Below, piece after piece: positions 1-15,100 of a stretch of 64,000 nucleotides of DNA. Source of the DNA: Meghimatium bilineatum (lineage: Eukaryota; Mollusca; Gastropoda; Stylommatophora; Philomycidae); NCBI GenBank assembly GCA_034231615.1, contig CM067310.1:3578510-3642509 (forward strand), in the 5' to 3' direction. Below the pieces are notes generated by a model. It had not been told where the DNA came from. It did not search any database and worked only from the letters and a program-made list of their open reading frames with translations. How positions within the stretch are numbered: the stretch's first letter is position 1; each line of letters begins with the position of its first letter. The translations under genes and the position numbers were made by a program.

Positions 1-3000
1 AAAAAATATATTTATAATAATAAACTACTTGTAGATACATTTATGAAATGTGTTGAAAAGTATCAAAATCAAAAAATATATTTCAAATGATAAACTAGAT
101 ACATTTATGAGATGTGTTGAAACGTTTGAAAAATAAAATAAAAAATATATTTCTAGTGATACTCTACCGGTAGATACATTTATGAGATGTGTTGAACAGT
201 TTGAAAATCAAAAAAATATATTTCTAATGATAAACTAGATACATTTATGAAATGTGTTGAAAAGTTTGGAAAAGAAAATAAAAAAATATATTTCTAATGA
301 TAAACTAGATACATTTATGAAATGTGTTGAAAAGTTTAAAATTTAAACAAAACATATTTCTAATGATAAACTATATACATTTATGAAATGTGTTGAAAAG
401 TTTGAAAAAGAAAATGAAAAGATATATTTCTAGTGATATTCTACCGGTAGATACATTTATGAGATGTATTGAAAAATTTGAAAAAGAATTTCAAAAAATA
501 TATTTCTAATTATAAACTACTGGTAGATACATTTATGAAATGTGTTGAAAAGATTCAAAATAAAAAAATATATTTCTTAATGATAAACTATATTCATTTA
601 TGAAATGTGTTGAAAAGTTTGAAAAAGAAAATGAAAAGATATATTTCTAGTGATATTCTACCAGTCGATACTTTTATGAGATGTGTTGAAAAATTTCATA
701 ATCAAAAAATATATTTCTAGTGATAAACTACTTGTAGATACATTTATGAGATGTGTTGAAAAGTCTGAAAAAGGAAAATCAAAAAATATATTTCTAGTGA
801 TAAACTACCGGTAGATACATTTATGAGAAGTGTTGAAAAGTTTCAAAATAAAAAAACACATTTTTAATGATAAACTACAAGTAGCTACATTTATGAGATG
901 TGTTGAAAAGTTTGAACAAGAAAATAAAAAAAATATATTTCTAATGATAAACTATATTCAGTTATGAAATGTGTTGCAAAGTATCAAAATCAAAAATATA
1001 TTTCTAATCATAAATTAGATACATTTATGAAATGTGTTGATAAGTTTGAAAAAGAAAATCAAAAAATATATTTCTAATGATAAACTATATATGTTTATGA
1101 AATGTGTTGAAATATTTGAAAAAGAAAATCAAAAAATATATTTCTAATAATAAACTACTGGTAGATACATTTATGAAATGTGTTGAAAAGTATCAAAATC
1201 AAAAAATATATTTCTAATGATAAATTAGATACATTTATGAAATGTGTTGACAAGTTTGGAAAAGAAAATAAAAAGATATATTTCTAGTGATCATCTATCG
1301 GTAGATACAATTATGAGATGTGTTGAAAAGATTGAAAAGAAAAGAAAAAAAATATTTCTAATGAGAAACTACCGGTAGATACATTTATGAGATGTGTTGA
1401 AATGTTTGAAAAAGAAAATCAAAAAATATATTTATAATAATAAACTACTTGTAGATACATTTATGAAATGTGTTGAAAAGTATCAAAATCAAAAAATATA
1501 TTTCAAATGATAAACTAGATACATTTATGAGATGTGTTGAAACGTTTGAAAAATAAAATAAAAAATATATTTCTAGTGATACTCTACCGGTAGATACATT
1601 TATGAGATGTGTTGAACAGTTTGAAAATCAAAAAAATATATTTCTAATGATAAACTAGATACATTTATGAAATGTGTTGAAAAGTTTGGAAAAGAAAATA
1701 AAAAAATATATTTCTAATGATAAACTAGATACATTTATGAAATGTGTTGAAAAGTTTAAAATTTAAACAAAACATATTTCTAATGATAAACTATATACAT
1801 TTATGAAATGTGTTGAAAAGTTTGAAAAAGAAAATGAAAAGATATATTTCTAGTGATATTCTACCGGTAGATACATTTATGAGATGTATTGAAAAATTTG
1901 AAAAAGAATTTCAAAAAATATATTTCTAATTATAAACTACTGGTAGATACATTTATGAAATGTGTTGAAAAGATTCAAAATAAAAAAATATATTTCTTAA
2001 TGATAAACTATATTCATTTATGAAATGTGTTGAAAAGTTTGAAAAAGAAAATGAAAAGATATATTTCTAGTGATATTCTACCAGTCGATACTTTTATGAG
2101 ATGTGTTGAAAAATTTCATAATCAAAAAATATATTTCTAGTGATAAACTACTTGTAGATACATTTATGAGATGCGTTGAAAAGTCTGAAAAAGGAAAATC
2201 AAAAAATATATTTCTAGTGATAAACTACCGGTAGATACATTTATGAGAAGTGTTTAAAAGTTTCAAAATAAAAAAACACATTTTTAATGATAAACTACAA
2301 GTAGCTACATTTATGAGATGTGTTGAAAAGTTTGAACAAGAAAATAAAAAAAATATATTTCTAATGATAAACTATATTCAGTTATGAAATGTGTTGAAAA
2401 GTATCAAAATCAAAAAATATATTTCTAATCATAAATTAGATACATTTATGAAATGTGTTAAGTTTGAAAAAGAAAATCAAAAAATATATTTCTAATGATA
2501 AACTAGATACATTTATGAAATGTGTTGAAAAGTTTCAAAATCAAAAAATATATTTCTAATGATAAACTAGATACATTTATGAAATGTGTTGAAAAGTTTG
2601 GAAAATAAAATAAAAAAATATATTTCTAATGATAAACTATATATATTTATGAAATGTGTTGAAATATTTGAAAAAGAAAATCAAAAAATATATTTCTAAT
2701 AATAAACTACTGGTAGATACATTTATGAAATGTGTTGAAAAGTATCAAAATCAAAAAATATATTTCTAATGATAAACTAGATACATTTATGAAATGTGTT
2801 GACAAGTTTGGAAAAGAAAATAAAAAGATATATTTCTAGTGATCATCTATCGGTATATACAATTATGAGATGTGTTGAAAAGATTGAAAAGAAAAGAAAA
2901 AAAATATTTCTAATGAGAAACTACCGGTAGATACATTTATGAGATTTGTTGAAATGTTTGTAAAAGAAAATCAAAAAATATATTTATAATAATAAACTAC

Positions 3001-3060
3001 TTGTAGATACATTTATGAAATGTGTTGAAAAGTATCAAAATCAAAAAATATATTTCTAAT
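1..3060 (+). repeat. Higher-order repeat, period 1420 bp
   Basis: Positions 1-1420 recur at 1421 onward with the same order of monomer variants. For example the TATCAAAATC unit at 61 recurs at 1481, and CATTTATGAG before AAGTCTGAAAAAGG at 741 recurs at 2161. The second copy carries about 132 extra bases near its end, and a third copy starts at about 2973 but soon departs from the pattern. The copies differ by only a few substitutions, far less than neighbouring monomers differ, so they arose by block duplication. Confidence 0.85.
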
Positions 3061-3504
3061 GATAAACTAGATACATTTATGAAATGTGTTGACAGGTTTG
3101 GAAAAGAAAATCAAAAAATATATTTCTAGTGATCATCTATCAGTAGATACAATTATGAGATGTGTTGAAAAGATTGAAAAGAAAAGAAAAAAAATATTTC
3201 TAATGAGAAACTTCCGGTAGATACATTTATGAGATGTGTTGAAATGTTTGAAAAAGAAAATAAAAAAATATATTTCTAATGATAAACTAGATACATTTAT
3301 GAAATGTGTTGAAAAGTTTCAAAATCAAAGAAATAAATTTCTATTGATACACTATATACATTTATGAAATGTGTTGAAAAGTTTGGAAAAGAAAATCAAA
3401 AAATATATTTATAATAATAAACTACTTGTAGATACATTTATGAAATGTGTTGATAAGTATCAAAATCAAAAAATATATTTCTAATAATAAACTACTGGTA
3501 GATA

Positions 3505-4805
3505 CATTTATGAAATGTGTTGAAAAGTTGCAAAATCAAAAAATATATTTCTAATGATAAAATAGATACATTTATGAAATGTGTTGAAAAGTTTGGAAAA
3601 GAAAATCAAAAAATATATTTCTAGTGATAAACTAGATACATTTATGAAATGTGTTGAAAAGTTTAAAATTTAAACACAACATATTTCTAATGATAAACTA
3701 TATACATTTATGAAATATGTTGAAAAGTTTGAACAAGAAAATAAAAAAAATATATTTCTAATGATAAACTATATTCATTTATGAAATGTGTTGAAAAGTT
3801 TGAACAAGAAAATGAAAAGATATATTTCTAGTGATAATCTACTGGTAGATACATTTATGAGATGTATTGAAAAGTTTGAAAAAGAAAATCAAAAAATATA
3901 TTTCTAGTGATAAACTAAATACATTTATGAAATGTGTTGAAAAGTTTCAAATTCAAAAAATATATTTCTAATGATAAACTAGATACATTTATGAAATGTG
4001 TTGAAAAGTTTGGAAAATAAAATAAAAAAATATATTTCTAGTGATAATCTATATACATTTATGAAATGTGTTGAAAAGTTTAAAATTTAAACAAAACATA
4101 TTTCTAATGATAAACTATATACATTTATGAAATATGTTGAGAAGTTTGAACAAGAAAATAAAAAAAATATATTTCTAATGATAAACTATATACATTTATG
4201 AAATGTGTTGAAAAGTTTCAAAATCAAAAAATATATTTCTAATGATAAAATAGATACATTTATGAAATGTGTTGAAAAGTTTGGAAAAGAAAGTAAAAAA
4301 ATATATTTCTAATGATAAACTAGATACATTTATGAAATGTGTTGAAAAGTTTAAAATTTAAACACAACATATTTCTAATGATAAACTATATACATTTATG
4401 AAATATGTTGAAAAGTTTGAACAAGAAAATAAAAAAAATATATTTCTAATGATAAACTATGTTCATTTATGAAATGTGTTGAAAAGTTTGAACAAGAAAA
4501 TGAAAAGATATATTTCTAGTGATAATCTACTGGTAGATACATTTATGAGATGTATTGAAAAGTTTGAAAAAGAAAATCAAAAAATATATTTCTAGTGATA
4601 AACTAAATACATTTATGAAATGTGTTGAAAAGTTTCAAAATCAAAAAATATATTTCTAATGATAAACTAGATACATTTATGAAATGTGTTGAAAAGTTTG
4701 GAAAAGAAAATAAAAAAATATATTTCTAGTGATAATCTATATACATTTATGAAATGTGTTGAAAAGTTTAAAATTTAAACAAAACATATTTCTAATGATA
4801 AACTA
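3505..4805 (+). repeat. Higher-order repeat, period 688 bp
   Basis: Two adjacent blocks of about ten monomers share variant order at an offset of 688. The marker GTTTAAAATTTAAACACAAC occurs at 3661 and 4349, and the unit with GATAAAATAGATAC recurs at the same spacing. Similarity fades at both ends, so the limits are approximate. Confidence 0.7.
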
Positions 4806-7089
4806 TATATATTTATGAAATGTGTTGAAATATTTGAAAAAGAAAATCAAAAAATATATTTCTAATAATAAACTACTGGTAGATACATTTATGAAATGTG
4901 TTGAAAAGTATCAAAATCAAAAAATATATTTCTAATGATAAACTAGATACATTTATGAAATGTGTTGACAGGTTTGAAAAAGAAAATAAAAAGATATATT
5001 TCTAGTGATCATCTATCGGTAGATACAATTATGAGATGTGTTGAAAAGATTGAAAAGAAAAGAAAAAAAATATTTCTAATGAGAAACTACCGGTAGATAC
5101 ATTTATGAGATGTGTTGAAATGTTTGAAAAAGAAAATAAAAAAATATATTTCTAATGATAAACTAGATACATTTATGAAATGTGTTGAAAAGTTTGGAAT
5201 AGAAAATCAAAAAATATATTTCTAGTGATAAACTAGATACATTTATGAAATGTGTTGAAAAGTTTGAAATTTAAAAAAAAATATATTTCTAATGATAAAC
5301 TAGATACATTTATGAAATGTGTTGAAAAATTTGAAAAAGAAAATTAAAAAAATATATTTCTAATGATAAACTATATACATTTATGACATGTGTTGAAAAG
5401 TTTGAAAAAGTAAATAAAAAGATATATTTCTAGTGATCATCTACCGGTAGATACATTTATGAGATGTGTTGTAAAGATTGAAAAAGAAAATTTAAAAATA
5501 TATTTCTAATGAGAAACTACCGGTAGTTACATTTATGAGATGTGTTGAAAAGTTTCAAAATCAAAGAAATATTTTTCTAATGATAAATTAGATACATTTA
5601 TGAAATGTTTTGAAAAATTTCAAGAAAATCACAAAATAAATTTCCATTGATAAACTATATACACTTATGAAATGTGTAGAAAAGTTTGAAAATCAAAAAA
5701 ATATATTTCTAATGATAAACTAGATATATTTATGAAATGTGTTGAAAAGTTTGGAAAAGAAAATTAAAAAATATATTTCTAGTGATAAACTATATACACT
5801 TATGAAATGTGTTGAAAAGTTTGAAAATAAAAAAAATATTTTTCTATTGATAAACTAGATACATTTATGAAATATGTTGGAAAGTTTGAACAAGAAAATA
5901 AAAAAAATATATTTCTAATGATAAACTATATACATTTATGAAATGTGTTGAAAAGTTTGAAAAAGAAAGTCAAAAAATATATTTCTAGTGATAAACTAGA
6001 TACATTTATGAAATGTGTTGAAAAGTTTGAAATTTAAAAAAAAAAAATTTCTAATGATAAACTAGATACATTTATGAAATGTGTTGAAAAGTTTGGAAAA
6101 GAAAATCAAAAAATATATTTCTAGTGATATACTAGATATATTTATGAAATATGTTGAAAAGTTTGAACAAGAAAAAAAAAATATTTCTAATGATAAACTA
6201 TATACATTTATGAAATGGTTTGAAAAGTTTGAAAAAGAAAATGAAAAGATATATTTCTAGTGATAATCTACTGGTAGATACATTTATGAGATGTATTGAA
6301 AAGTTTGAAAAAGAAAATCAGAAAATATATTTCTAATAATAAACTACTGGTAGATACATTTATGAAATGTGTTGAAAAGTTTTAAAATTATAAAATATAT
6401 TTCTAATGATAAACTAGATACATTTATGAAATGTGTTGAAAAGTTTGGAATAGAAAATCAAAAAATATATTTCTAGTGATAAACTAGATACATTTATGAA
6501 ATGTGTTGAAAAGTTTGAAATATAAAAAAAAATATATTTCTAATGATAAACTAGATACATTTATGAAATGTGTTGAAAATGTTTGAAATAGAAAATAAAA
6601 CAATATATTTCTAATGATAAACTATATACACTTATGAAATGTGTAGAAAAGTTTGAAAATCAAAAAAATATATTTCTAATGATAAACTAGATATATTTAT
6701 GAAATGTGTTGAAAAGTTTGGAAAAGAAAATTAAAAAATATATTTCTAGTGATAAACTAGATACATTTATGAAATGTGTTGAAAAGTTTGAAGTTTAAAA
6801 AAAATTTATTTCTAATGATAAACTAGATATATTTATGAGATGTATTGAAAAGTTTGAAAAAGAAAATCAAAAAATATATTTCTAATAATAAACTACTGGT
6901 AGATACATTTATGAAATGTGTTGAAAAGTTTTAAAATTATAAAATATATTTCTAATGATAAACTAGATACATTTATGAAATGTGTTGAAAAGTTTGGAAA
7001 AGAAAATAAAAAAAAATATATTTCTAATGATAAACTAGATATATTTATGAAATGTGTTGAAAAGTTTGGAAAAGAAAATTAAAAAATAT
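4806..7089 (+). repeat. Satellite without a clear higher-order period
   Basis: The monomers continue without a break, but I could not follow one clean block period here. Mixed units recur irregularly, among them GATCATCTACCGG, GTAGTTAC and the TTTCCATTGATAAACTATATACACTT type that becomes common further right. No gene or inserted element is visible. Confidence 0.6.
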
Positions 7090-10000
7090 ATTTCTAGTGA
7101 TAAACTATATACACTTATGAAATGTGTTGAAAAGTTTGAAAATCAAAAAAATATATTCCTATTGATAAACTAGATACATTTATGAAATATGTTGGAAAGT
7201 TTGAACAAGAAAATCAAAAAATATATTTCTAATGATAAACTAGATACATTTATGAAATATGTTGAAAGGTTTGAAAAAGAAAATAAAAAAATATATTTCT
7301 AATGATAAACTATATACATTTATGAAATGTGTTGAAAAGTTTGAAAATCAAAAAAATATATTCCTAGTGATAAACTAGATACATTTATGAAATATGTTGG
7401 AAAGTTTGAACAAGAAAATAAAAAAAATATATTTCTAATGATAAACTATATACATTTATGAAATGTGTTGGAACATTTGAACAAGAAAATAAAAAAAAAT
7501 ATATTTCTAATGATAAACTATATACATTTATGAAATGTGTTGAAAAGTTTGAAAAAGAAAGTCAAAAAATATATTTCTAGTGATAAACTAGATACATTTA
7601 TGAAATGTGTTGAAAAGTTTGAAATTTAAAAAAAATTTATTTCTAATGTAAACTAGATATATTTATGAGATGTATTGAAAAGTTTGAAAAAGAAAATGAA
7701 AAAATTTATTTCTAATAATAAACTACTGGTAGATACATTTATGAAATGTGTTGAAAAGTTTTAAAATTATAAAATATATTTCTAATGATAAACTAGATAC
7801 ATTTATGAAATGTGTTGAAAAGTTTGGAAAAGAAAATAAAAAAAAATATATTTCTAATGATAAACTAGATATATTTATGAAATGTGTTGAAAAGTTTGGA
7901 AAAGAAAATTAAAAAATATATTTCTAGTGATAAACTAAATACGTTTATGAAATGTGTTGAAAAGTTTGAAAAAGAAAATTAAAAAAATATATTTATAATG
8001 ATAAACTATATACATTTATGAAATGTGTTGAAAAGTTTGAAAAAGTAAAGAAAAAGATATTTCTAGTGATCATCTACAGGTAGATACATTTATGAGATGT
8101 ATTGAAAAGTTTGAAAAAGAAAATTAAAAAATATATTTCTAATGAGAAACTACCGGTAGTTACATTTATGAGATGTGTTGAAAAGTTTGAAAAAGAAAAT
8201 AAAAAAATATATTTCTAGTGATAAACTAGATACATTTATGAAATATGTTGAAAGGTTTGAAAAAGAAAATAAAAAAATATATTTCTAATGTTAAACTAGA
8301 TACATTTATGAAATGTGTTGAAAAGTTTGGAAAAGAAAATCAAAAAAATATATTTCTAGTGATAAACTATATACATTTATGAAATGTGTTGAAAAGTTTG
8401 AACAAGAAAATTAAAAAATATATTTCTAATGATAAACTATATACATTTATGAAATATGTTGAAAAGTTTGAAAAAGAAAATTAAAAAAATATATTTCTAA
8501 TGATAAACTATATACATTTATGAAATGTGTTGAAAAGTTTGAAAAAGTAAATAAAAAGATATATTTCTAGTGATCATCTACAGGTAGATACATTTATGAG
8601 ATGTGTTGAAAAGATTGAAAAAGAAAATTTAAAAATATATTTCTAATGAGAAACTACCGGTAGTTACATTTATGAGATGTGTTGAAAAGTTTCAAAATCA
8701 AAGAAATATTTTTCAAATGATAAATTAGATACATTTATGAAATGTGTTGAAAAATTTCAAAAAGAAAATGACAAAATAAATTTCCATTGATAAACTATAT
8801 ACACTTATGAAATGTGTAGAAAAGTTTGAAAATCAAAAAAATATATTTCTAATGATAAACTAGATATATTTATGAAATGTGTTGAAAAGTTTGGAAAAGA
8901 AAATTAAAAAATATATTTCTAGTGATAAACTATATACACTTATGAAATGTGTTGAAAAGTTTGAAAATCAAAAAAATATATTCCTAGTGATAAACTAGAT
9001 ACATTTATGAAATATGTTGGAAAGTTTGAACAAGAAAATAAAAAAAATATATTTCTAATGATAAACTATATACATTTATGAAATGTGTTGAAAAGTTTGA
9101 AAAAGTAAATAAAAAGATATATTTCTAGTGATCATCTACAGGTAGATACACTTATGAAATGTGTTGAAAAGTTTGAAAATAAAAAAAATATTTTTCTAGT
9201 GATAAACTAGATACATTTATGAAATATGTTGAAAAGTTTGAACAAGAAAATAAAAAAAATATATTTCTAATGATAAACTATATACATTTATGAAATGTGT
9301 TGAAAAGTTTGAAAAAGAAAGTCAAAAAATATATTTCTAGTGATAAACTAGATACATTTATGAAATGTGTTGAAAAGTTTGAACAAGAAAATAAAAAAAA
9401 TATATTTCTAATGATAAACTAGATACATTTATGAAATGTGTTGAAAAGTTTGAAAAAGTAAATAAAAAGATATATTTCTAGTGATCATCTACAGGTAGAT
9501 ACATTTATGAGATGTGTTGAAAAGATTGAAAAAGAAAATTTAAAAATATATTTCTAATGAGAAACTACCGGTAGTTACATTTATGAGATGTGTTGAAAAG
9601 TTTGAAATAGAAAATAAAACAATATATTTCTAATGATAAACTAGATACATTTCTGAAATGTGTTGAAATGTTTCAAAATCAAAGAAATATTTTTCTAATG
9701 ATAAATTAGATACATTTATGAAATGTGTTGAAAAATTTCAAAGAGAAAATGACAAAATAAATTTCCATTGATAAACTATATACACTTATGAAATGTGTAG
9801 AAAAGTTTGAAAATCAAAAAAATATATTTCTAATGATAAACTAGATATATTTATGAAATGTGTTGAAAAGTTTGAAAAAGAAAGTCAAAAAATATATTTC
9901 TAGTGATAAACTAGATACATTTATGAAACGTGTTGAAAAGTTTGAAAATCAAAAAAATATATTCCTAGTGATAAACTAGATACATTTATGAAATATGTTG

Positions 10001-12160
10001 GAAAGTTTGAACAAGAAAATAAAAAAAATATATTTCTAATGATAAACTATATACATTTATGAAATGTGTTGGAAAGTTTGAACAAGAAAATAAAAAAAAT
10101 ATATTTCTAATGATAAACTATATACATTTATGAAATGTGTTGAAAAGTTTGAAAAAGAAAATCAAAAAATATATTTCTAATGATAAACTAGATACATTTA
10201 TGAAATGTGTTGAAAAATTTGGAAAAGAAAATAAAAAGATATATTTCTAGTGATCATCTACAGGTAGATACATTTATGAGATGTGTTGAAAAGATTGAAA
10301 AAGAAAATTTAAAAATATATTTCTAATGAGAAACTACCGGTAGTTACATTTATGAGATGTGTTGAAAAGTTTGAAATAGAAAATAAAACAATATATTTCT
10401 AATGATAAACTAGATACATTTCTGAAATGTGTTGAAATGTTTCAAAATCAAAGAAATATTTTTCTAATGATAAATTAGATACATTTATGAAATGTGTTGA
10501 AAAATTTCAAAGAGAAAATGACAAAATAAATTTCCATTGATAAACTATATACACTTATGAAATGTGTAGAAAAGTTTGAAAATCAAAAAAATATATTTCT
10601 AATGATAAACTAGATATATTTATGAAATGTGTTGAAAAGTTTGAAAAAGAAAGTCAAAAAATATATTTCTAGTGATAAACTAGATACATTTATGAAACGT
10701 GTTGAAAAGTTTGAAAATCAAAAAAATATATTCCTAGTGATAAACTAGATACATTTATGAAATATGTTGGAAAGTTTGAACAAGAAAATAAAAAAAATAT
10801 ATTTCTAATGATAAACTATATACATTTATGAAATGTGTTGGAAAGTTTGAACAAGAAAATAAAAAAAATATATTTCTAATGATAAACTATATACATTTAT
10901 GAAATGTGTTGAAAAGTTTGAAAAAGAAAATCAAAAAATATATTTCTAATGATAAACTAGATACATTTATGAAATGTGTTGAAAAATTTGGAAAAGAAAA
11001 TTTAAAAAAAATATATTTCTAGTGATAAACTAGATACATTTATGAAATGTGTTGAAAAGTTTGGAATAGAAAATCAAAAAATATATTTCTAGTGATAAAC
11101 TAGATACATTTATGAAATGTGTTGAAAAGTTTGGAATAGAAAATCAAAAAATATATTTCTAGTGATAAACTAGATACATTTATGAAATGTATTGAAAAGT
11201 TTGAAAATCAAAAAAATATATTTCTAGTGATAAACTAGATATATTTATGAGATGTATTGAAAAGTTTGAAAAAGAAAATCAAAAAATATATTTCTAATGA
11301 TGAACTAGATACATTTATGAGATGTGTTGAAAAGTTTGGAGAAGAAAATAAAAAAATATATTTCTAGTGATAAACTAAATACGTTTATGAAATGTGTTGA
11401 AAAGTTTGAAAAAGAAAATTAAAAAAATATATTTATAATGATAAACTATATACATTTATGAAATGTGTTGAAAAGTTTGAAAAAGTAAAGAAAAAGATAT
11501 TTCTAGTGATCATCTACAGGTAGATACATTTATGAGATGTATTGAAAAGTTTGAAAAAGAAAATTAAAAAATATATTTCTAATGAGAAACTACCGGTAGT
11601 TACATTTATGAGATGTGTTGAAAAGTTTGAAAAAGAAAATAAAAAAATATATTTCTAATGTTAAACTAGATACATTTATGAAATGTGTTGAAAAGTTTGG
11701 AAAAGAAAATAAAAAAATATATTTCTAATGAGAAACTACCGGTAGTTACATTTATGAGATGTGTTGAAAAGATTGAAAAAGAAAATTTAAAAATATATTT
11801 CTAATGAGAAACTACCGGTAGTTACATTTATGAGATGTGTTGAAAAGTTTGAAATAGAAAATAAAAAAATATATTTCTAATGATAAACTAGATACATTTC
11901 TGAAATGTGTTGAAATGTTTCAAAATCAAAGAAATATTTTTCTAATGATAAATTAGATACATTTATGAAATGTGTTGAAAAATTTGAAAAAGAAAATAAA
12001 AAAATATATTTCTAATAATAAACTATATACATTTATGAAATGTGTTGAAAAGTTTGAAAATCAAAAAAATATATTCCTAGTGATAAACTAGATACATTTA
12101 TGAAATATGTTGGAAAGTTTGAACAAGAAAATAAAAAAAATATATTTCTAATGATAAACT
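7090..12160 (+). repeat. Long-range duplicated block, copy 1 (partner 19490-23717)
   Basis: The order of monomer variants here is repeated about 12 kb downstream. The unit with the shortened CTAATGTAAACTAGATAT lies at 7645 and 19981. The GATCATCTACAGG unit at 8572 matches 20751, and the one at 9481 matches 21660. The offset shifts stepwise (12336, then 12179, then 11410, then about 11557) because the copies differ by whole-monomer or whole-block gains and losses, including one 769-bp block present once more here than in the partner. Single-base differences between the copies are few, which suggests a fairly recent duplication. Confidence 0.75.
9460..10995 (+). repeat. Higher-order repeat, period 769 bp
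   Basis: Two tandem copies start near 9460 and 10230. The marker GTGATCATCTACAGG lies at 9481 and 10250, and the following units (ATTGAAAAAGAAAATTT, GTAGTTAC, AAATAGAAAATAAAACAAT, ACATTTCTGAAATG) follow in identical order. The partner block near 21660 holds only one copy, so the tandem state is a recent gain here or a loss there. Confidence 0.8.
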
Positions 12161-15100
12161 ATATACATTTATGAAATGTGTAGAAAAGTTTGAAAATCAA
12201 AAAAATATATTTCTAGTGATAAACTAGATATATTTATGAAATGTGTTGAAAAGTTTGGAAAAGAAAATCACAAAAAATTTTTCTAATGATAAACTAGATA
12301 CATTTATGAAATATGTTGAAAAGTTTGAACAAGAAAATTAAAAAAATATATTTCTAATGATAAACTATATACATTTATGAAATGTGTTGAAAAGTTTGAA
12401 AAAGTAAATAAAAAGATATATTTCTAGTGATCATCTACAGGTAGATACATTTATGAGATGTGTTGAAAAGATTGAAAAAGAAAATTTAAAAATATATTTC
12501 TAATGAGAAACTACCGGTAGTTACATTTATGAGATGTGTTGAAAAGTTTCAAAATCAAAGAAATATTTTTCAAATGATAAATTAGATACATTTATGAAAT
12601 GTGTTGAAAAATTTCAAAAAGAAAATGACAAAATAAATTTCCATTGATAAACTATATACACTTATGAAATGTGTAGAAAAGTTTGAAAATCAAAAAAATA
12701 TATTTCTAATGATAAACTAGATATATTTATGAAATGTGTTGAAAAGTTTGGAAAAGAAAATTAAAAAATATATTTCTAGTGATAAACTATATACACTTAT
12801 GAAATGTGTTGAAAAGTTTGAAAATCAAAAAATATATTCCTAGTGATAAACTAGATACATTTATGAAATATGTTGGAAAGTTTGAACAAGAAAATAAAAA
12901 AAATATATTTCTAATGATAAACTATATACATTTATGAAATGTGTTGGAAAGTTTGAACAAGAAAATAAAAAAAATATATTTCTAATGATAAACTATATAC
13001 ATTTATGAAATGTGTTGAAAAGTTTGAAAAAGAAAGTCAAAAAATATATTTCTAATGATAAACTAGATACATTTATGAAATGTGTTGAAAAGTTTGAAAT
13101 TTAAAAAAAATTTATTTCTAATGATAAACTAGATATATTTATGAGATGTATTGAAAATTTTGAAAAAAGAAAATCAAAAAATATATTTCTAATAATAAAC
13201 TACTGGTAGATACATTTATGAAATGTGTTGAAAAGTTTGGAAAAGAAAATAAAAAAAAATATATTTCTAATGATAAACTAGATATATTTATGAAATGTGT
13301 TGAAAAGTTTGGAAAAGAAAATTAAAAAATATATTTCTAGTGATAAACTATATACACTTATGAAATGTGTTGAAAAGTTTGAAAATCAAAAAAATATATT
13401 CCTAGTGATAAACTAGATACATTTATGAAATATGTTGGAATGTTTCAACAAGAAAATAAAAAAATATATTTCTAATGATAAACTAGATACATTTATGAAA
13501 TATGTTGAAAAGTTTGAAAAAGAAAGTCAAAAAATATATTTCTAGTGATAAACTAGATACATTTATGAAATGTGTTGAAAAGTTTGAAATTTAAAAAAAA
13601 TTTATTTCTAATGATAAACTAGATATATTTATGAGATGTATTGGAAAGTTTGAAAAATAAAATAAAAAATATATTTCTAGTGATACTCTACCGGTAGATA
13701 CATTTATGAGATGTGTTGAACAGTTTGAAAATCAAAAAAATATATTTCTAATGATAAACTAGATACATTTATGAAATGTGTTGAAAAGTTTGGAAAAGAA
13801 AATAAAAAAATATATTTCTAGTGATAAACTAGATACATTTATGAAATGTGTTGAAAAGTTTAAAATTTAAAGAAAACATATTTCTAATGATAAACTATAT
13901 ACATTTATGAAATGTGTTGAAAAGTTTGAAAAAGAAAATCAAAAAATATATTTCTAATAATAAACTACTGGTAGATACATTTATGAAATGTGTTGAAAAG
14001 TTTCAAAATAAAAAAATATATTTCTTAATGATAAACTATATTCATTTATGAAATGTGTTGAAAAGTTTGAAAAAGAAAATGAAAAGATATATTTCTAGTG
14101 ATATTCTACCAGTCGATACTTTTATGAGATGTGTTGAAAAATTTCATAATCAAAAAATATATTTCTATTGATAAACTACTTGTAGATACATATAAATGTG
14201 TTGAAAAGTTTCAAAATAAAAAAATATATTTCTAGTGATAAACTAGATACATTTATGAAATGTGTTGAAAAGTTTGAACAAGAAAATAAAAAAAATATAT
14301 TTCTAATGATAAACTATATTCATTTATGAAATGTGTTGAAAAGTTTGAACAAGAAAATGAAAAGATATATTTCTAGTGATAATCTACCGGTAGATACATT
14401 TATGAGATGTATTGAAAAGTTTGAAAAAGAAAATCAAAAAATATATTTCTAGTGATAAACTAAATACATTTATGAAATGTGTTGAAAAGTTTCAAAATCA
14501 AAAAATATATTTCTAATGATAAACTAGATACATTTATGAAATGTGTTGAAAAGTTTGGAAAAGAAAATAAAAAAATATATTTCTAGTGATAAACTATATA
14601 CATTTATTAAATATGTTGAAAGTTTGAACAAGAAAATAAAAAAAATATATTTCTAATGATAAACTATATTCATTTATGAAATGTGTTGAAAAGTTTGAAA
14701 AAGAAAATGAAAAAAATATTTCTAATGATAAACTATATACATTTATGAAATGTGTTGAAAAGTTTGAAAAAGAAAATAAAAAGATATATTTCTAGTGATC
14801 ATCTATCGGTAGATACATTTATGAGATGTGTTGAAAAGATTGAAAAAGAAAAGAAAAAAATATATTTCTAATGAGAAACTACCGGTAGATACATTTATGA
14901 GATGTGGTGAAAAGTTTCAAAATCAAAGAAATAAATTTCTACTGATACACTATATACACTTATGAAATGTGTTGAAAAGTTTGCAAAAAGACAATCAAAA
15001 AATTAATTTCTATTGATCAACTATATACACTTATGAAATGTGTTGAAAAGTTTGGAAAAGAAAATCAAAAAATATATTTCTAGTGATAAACTATATACAT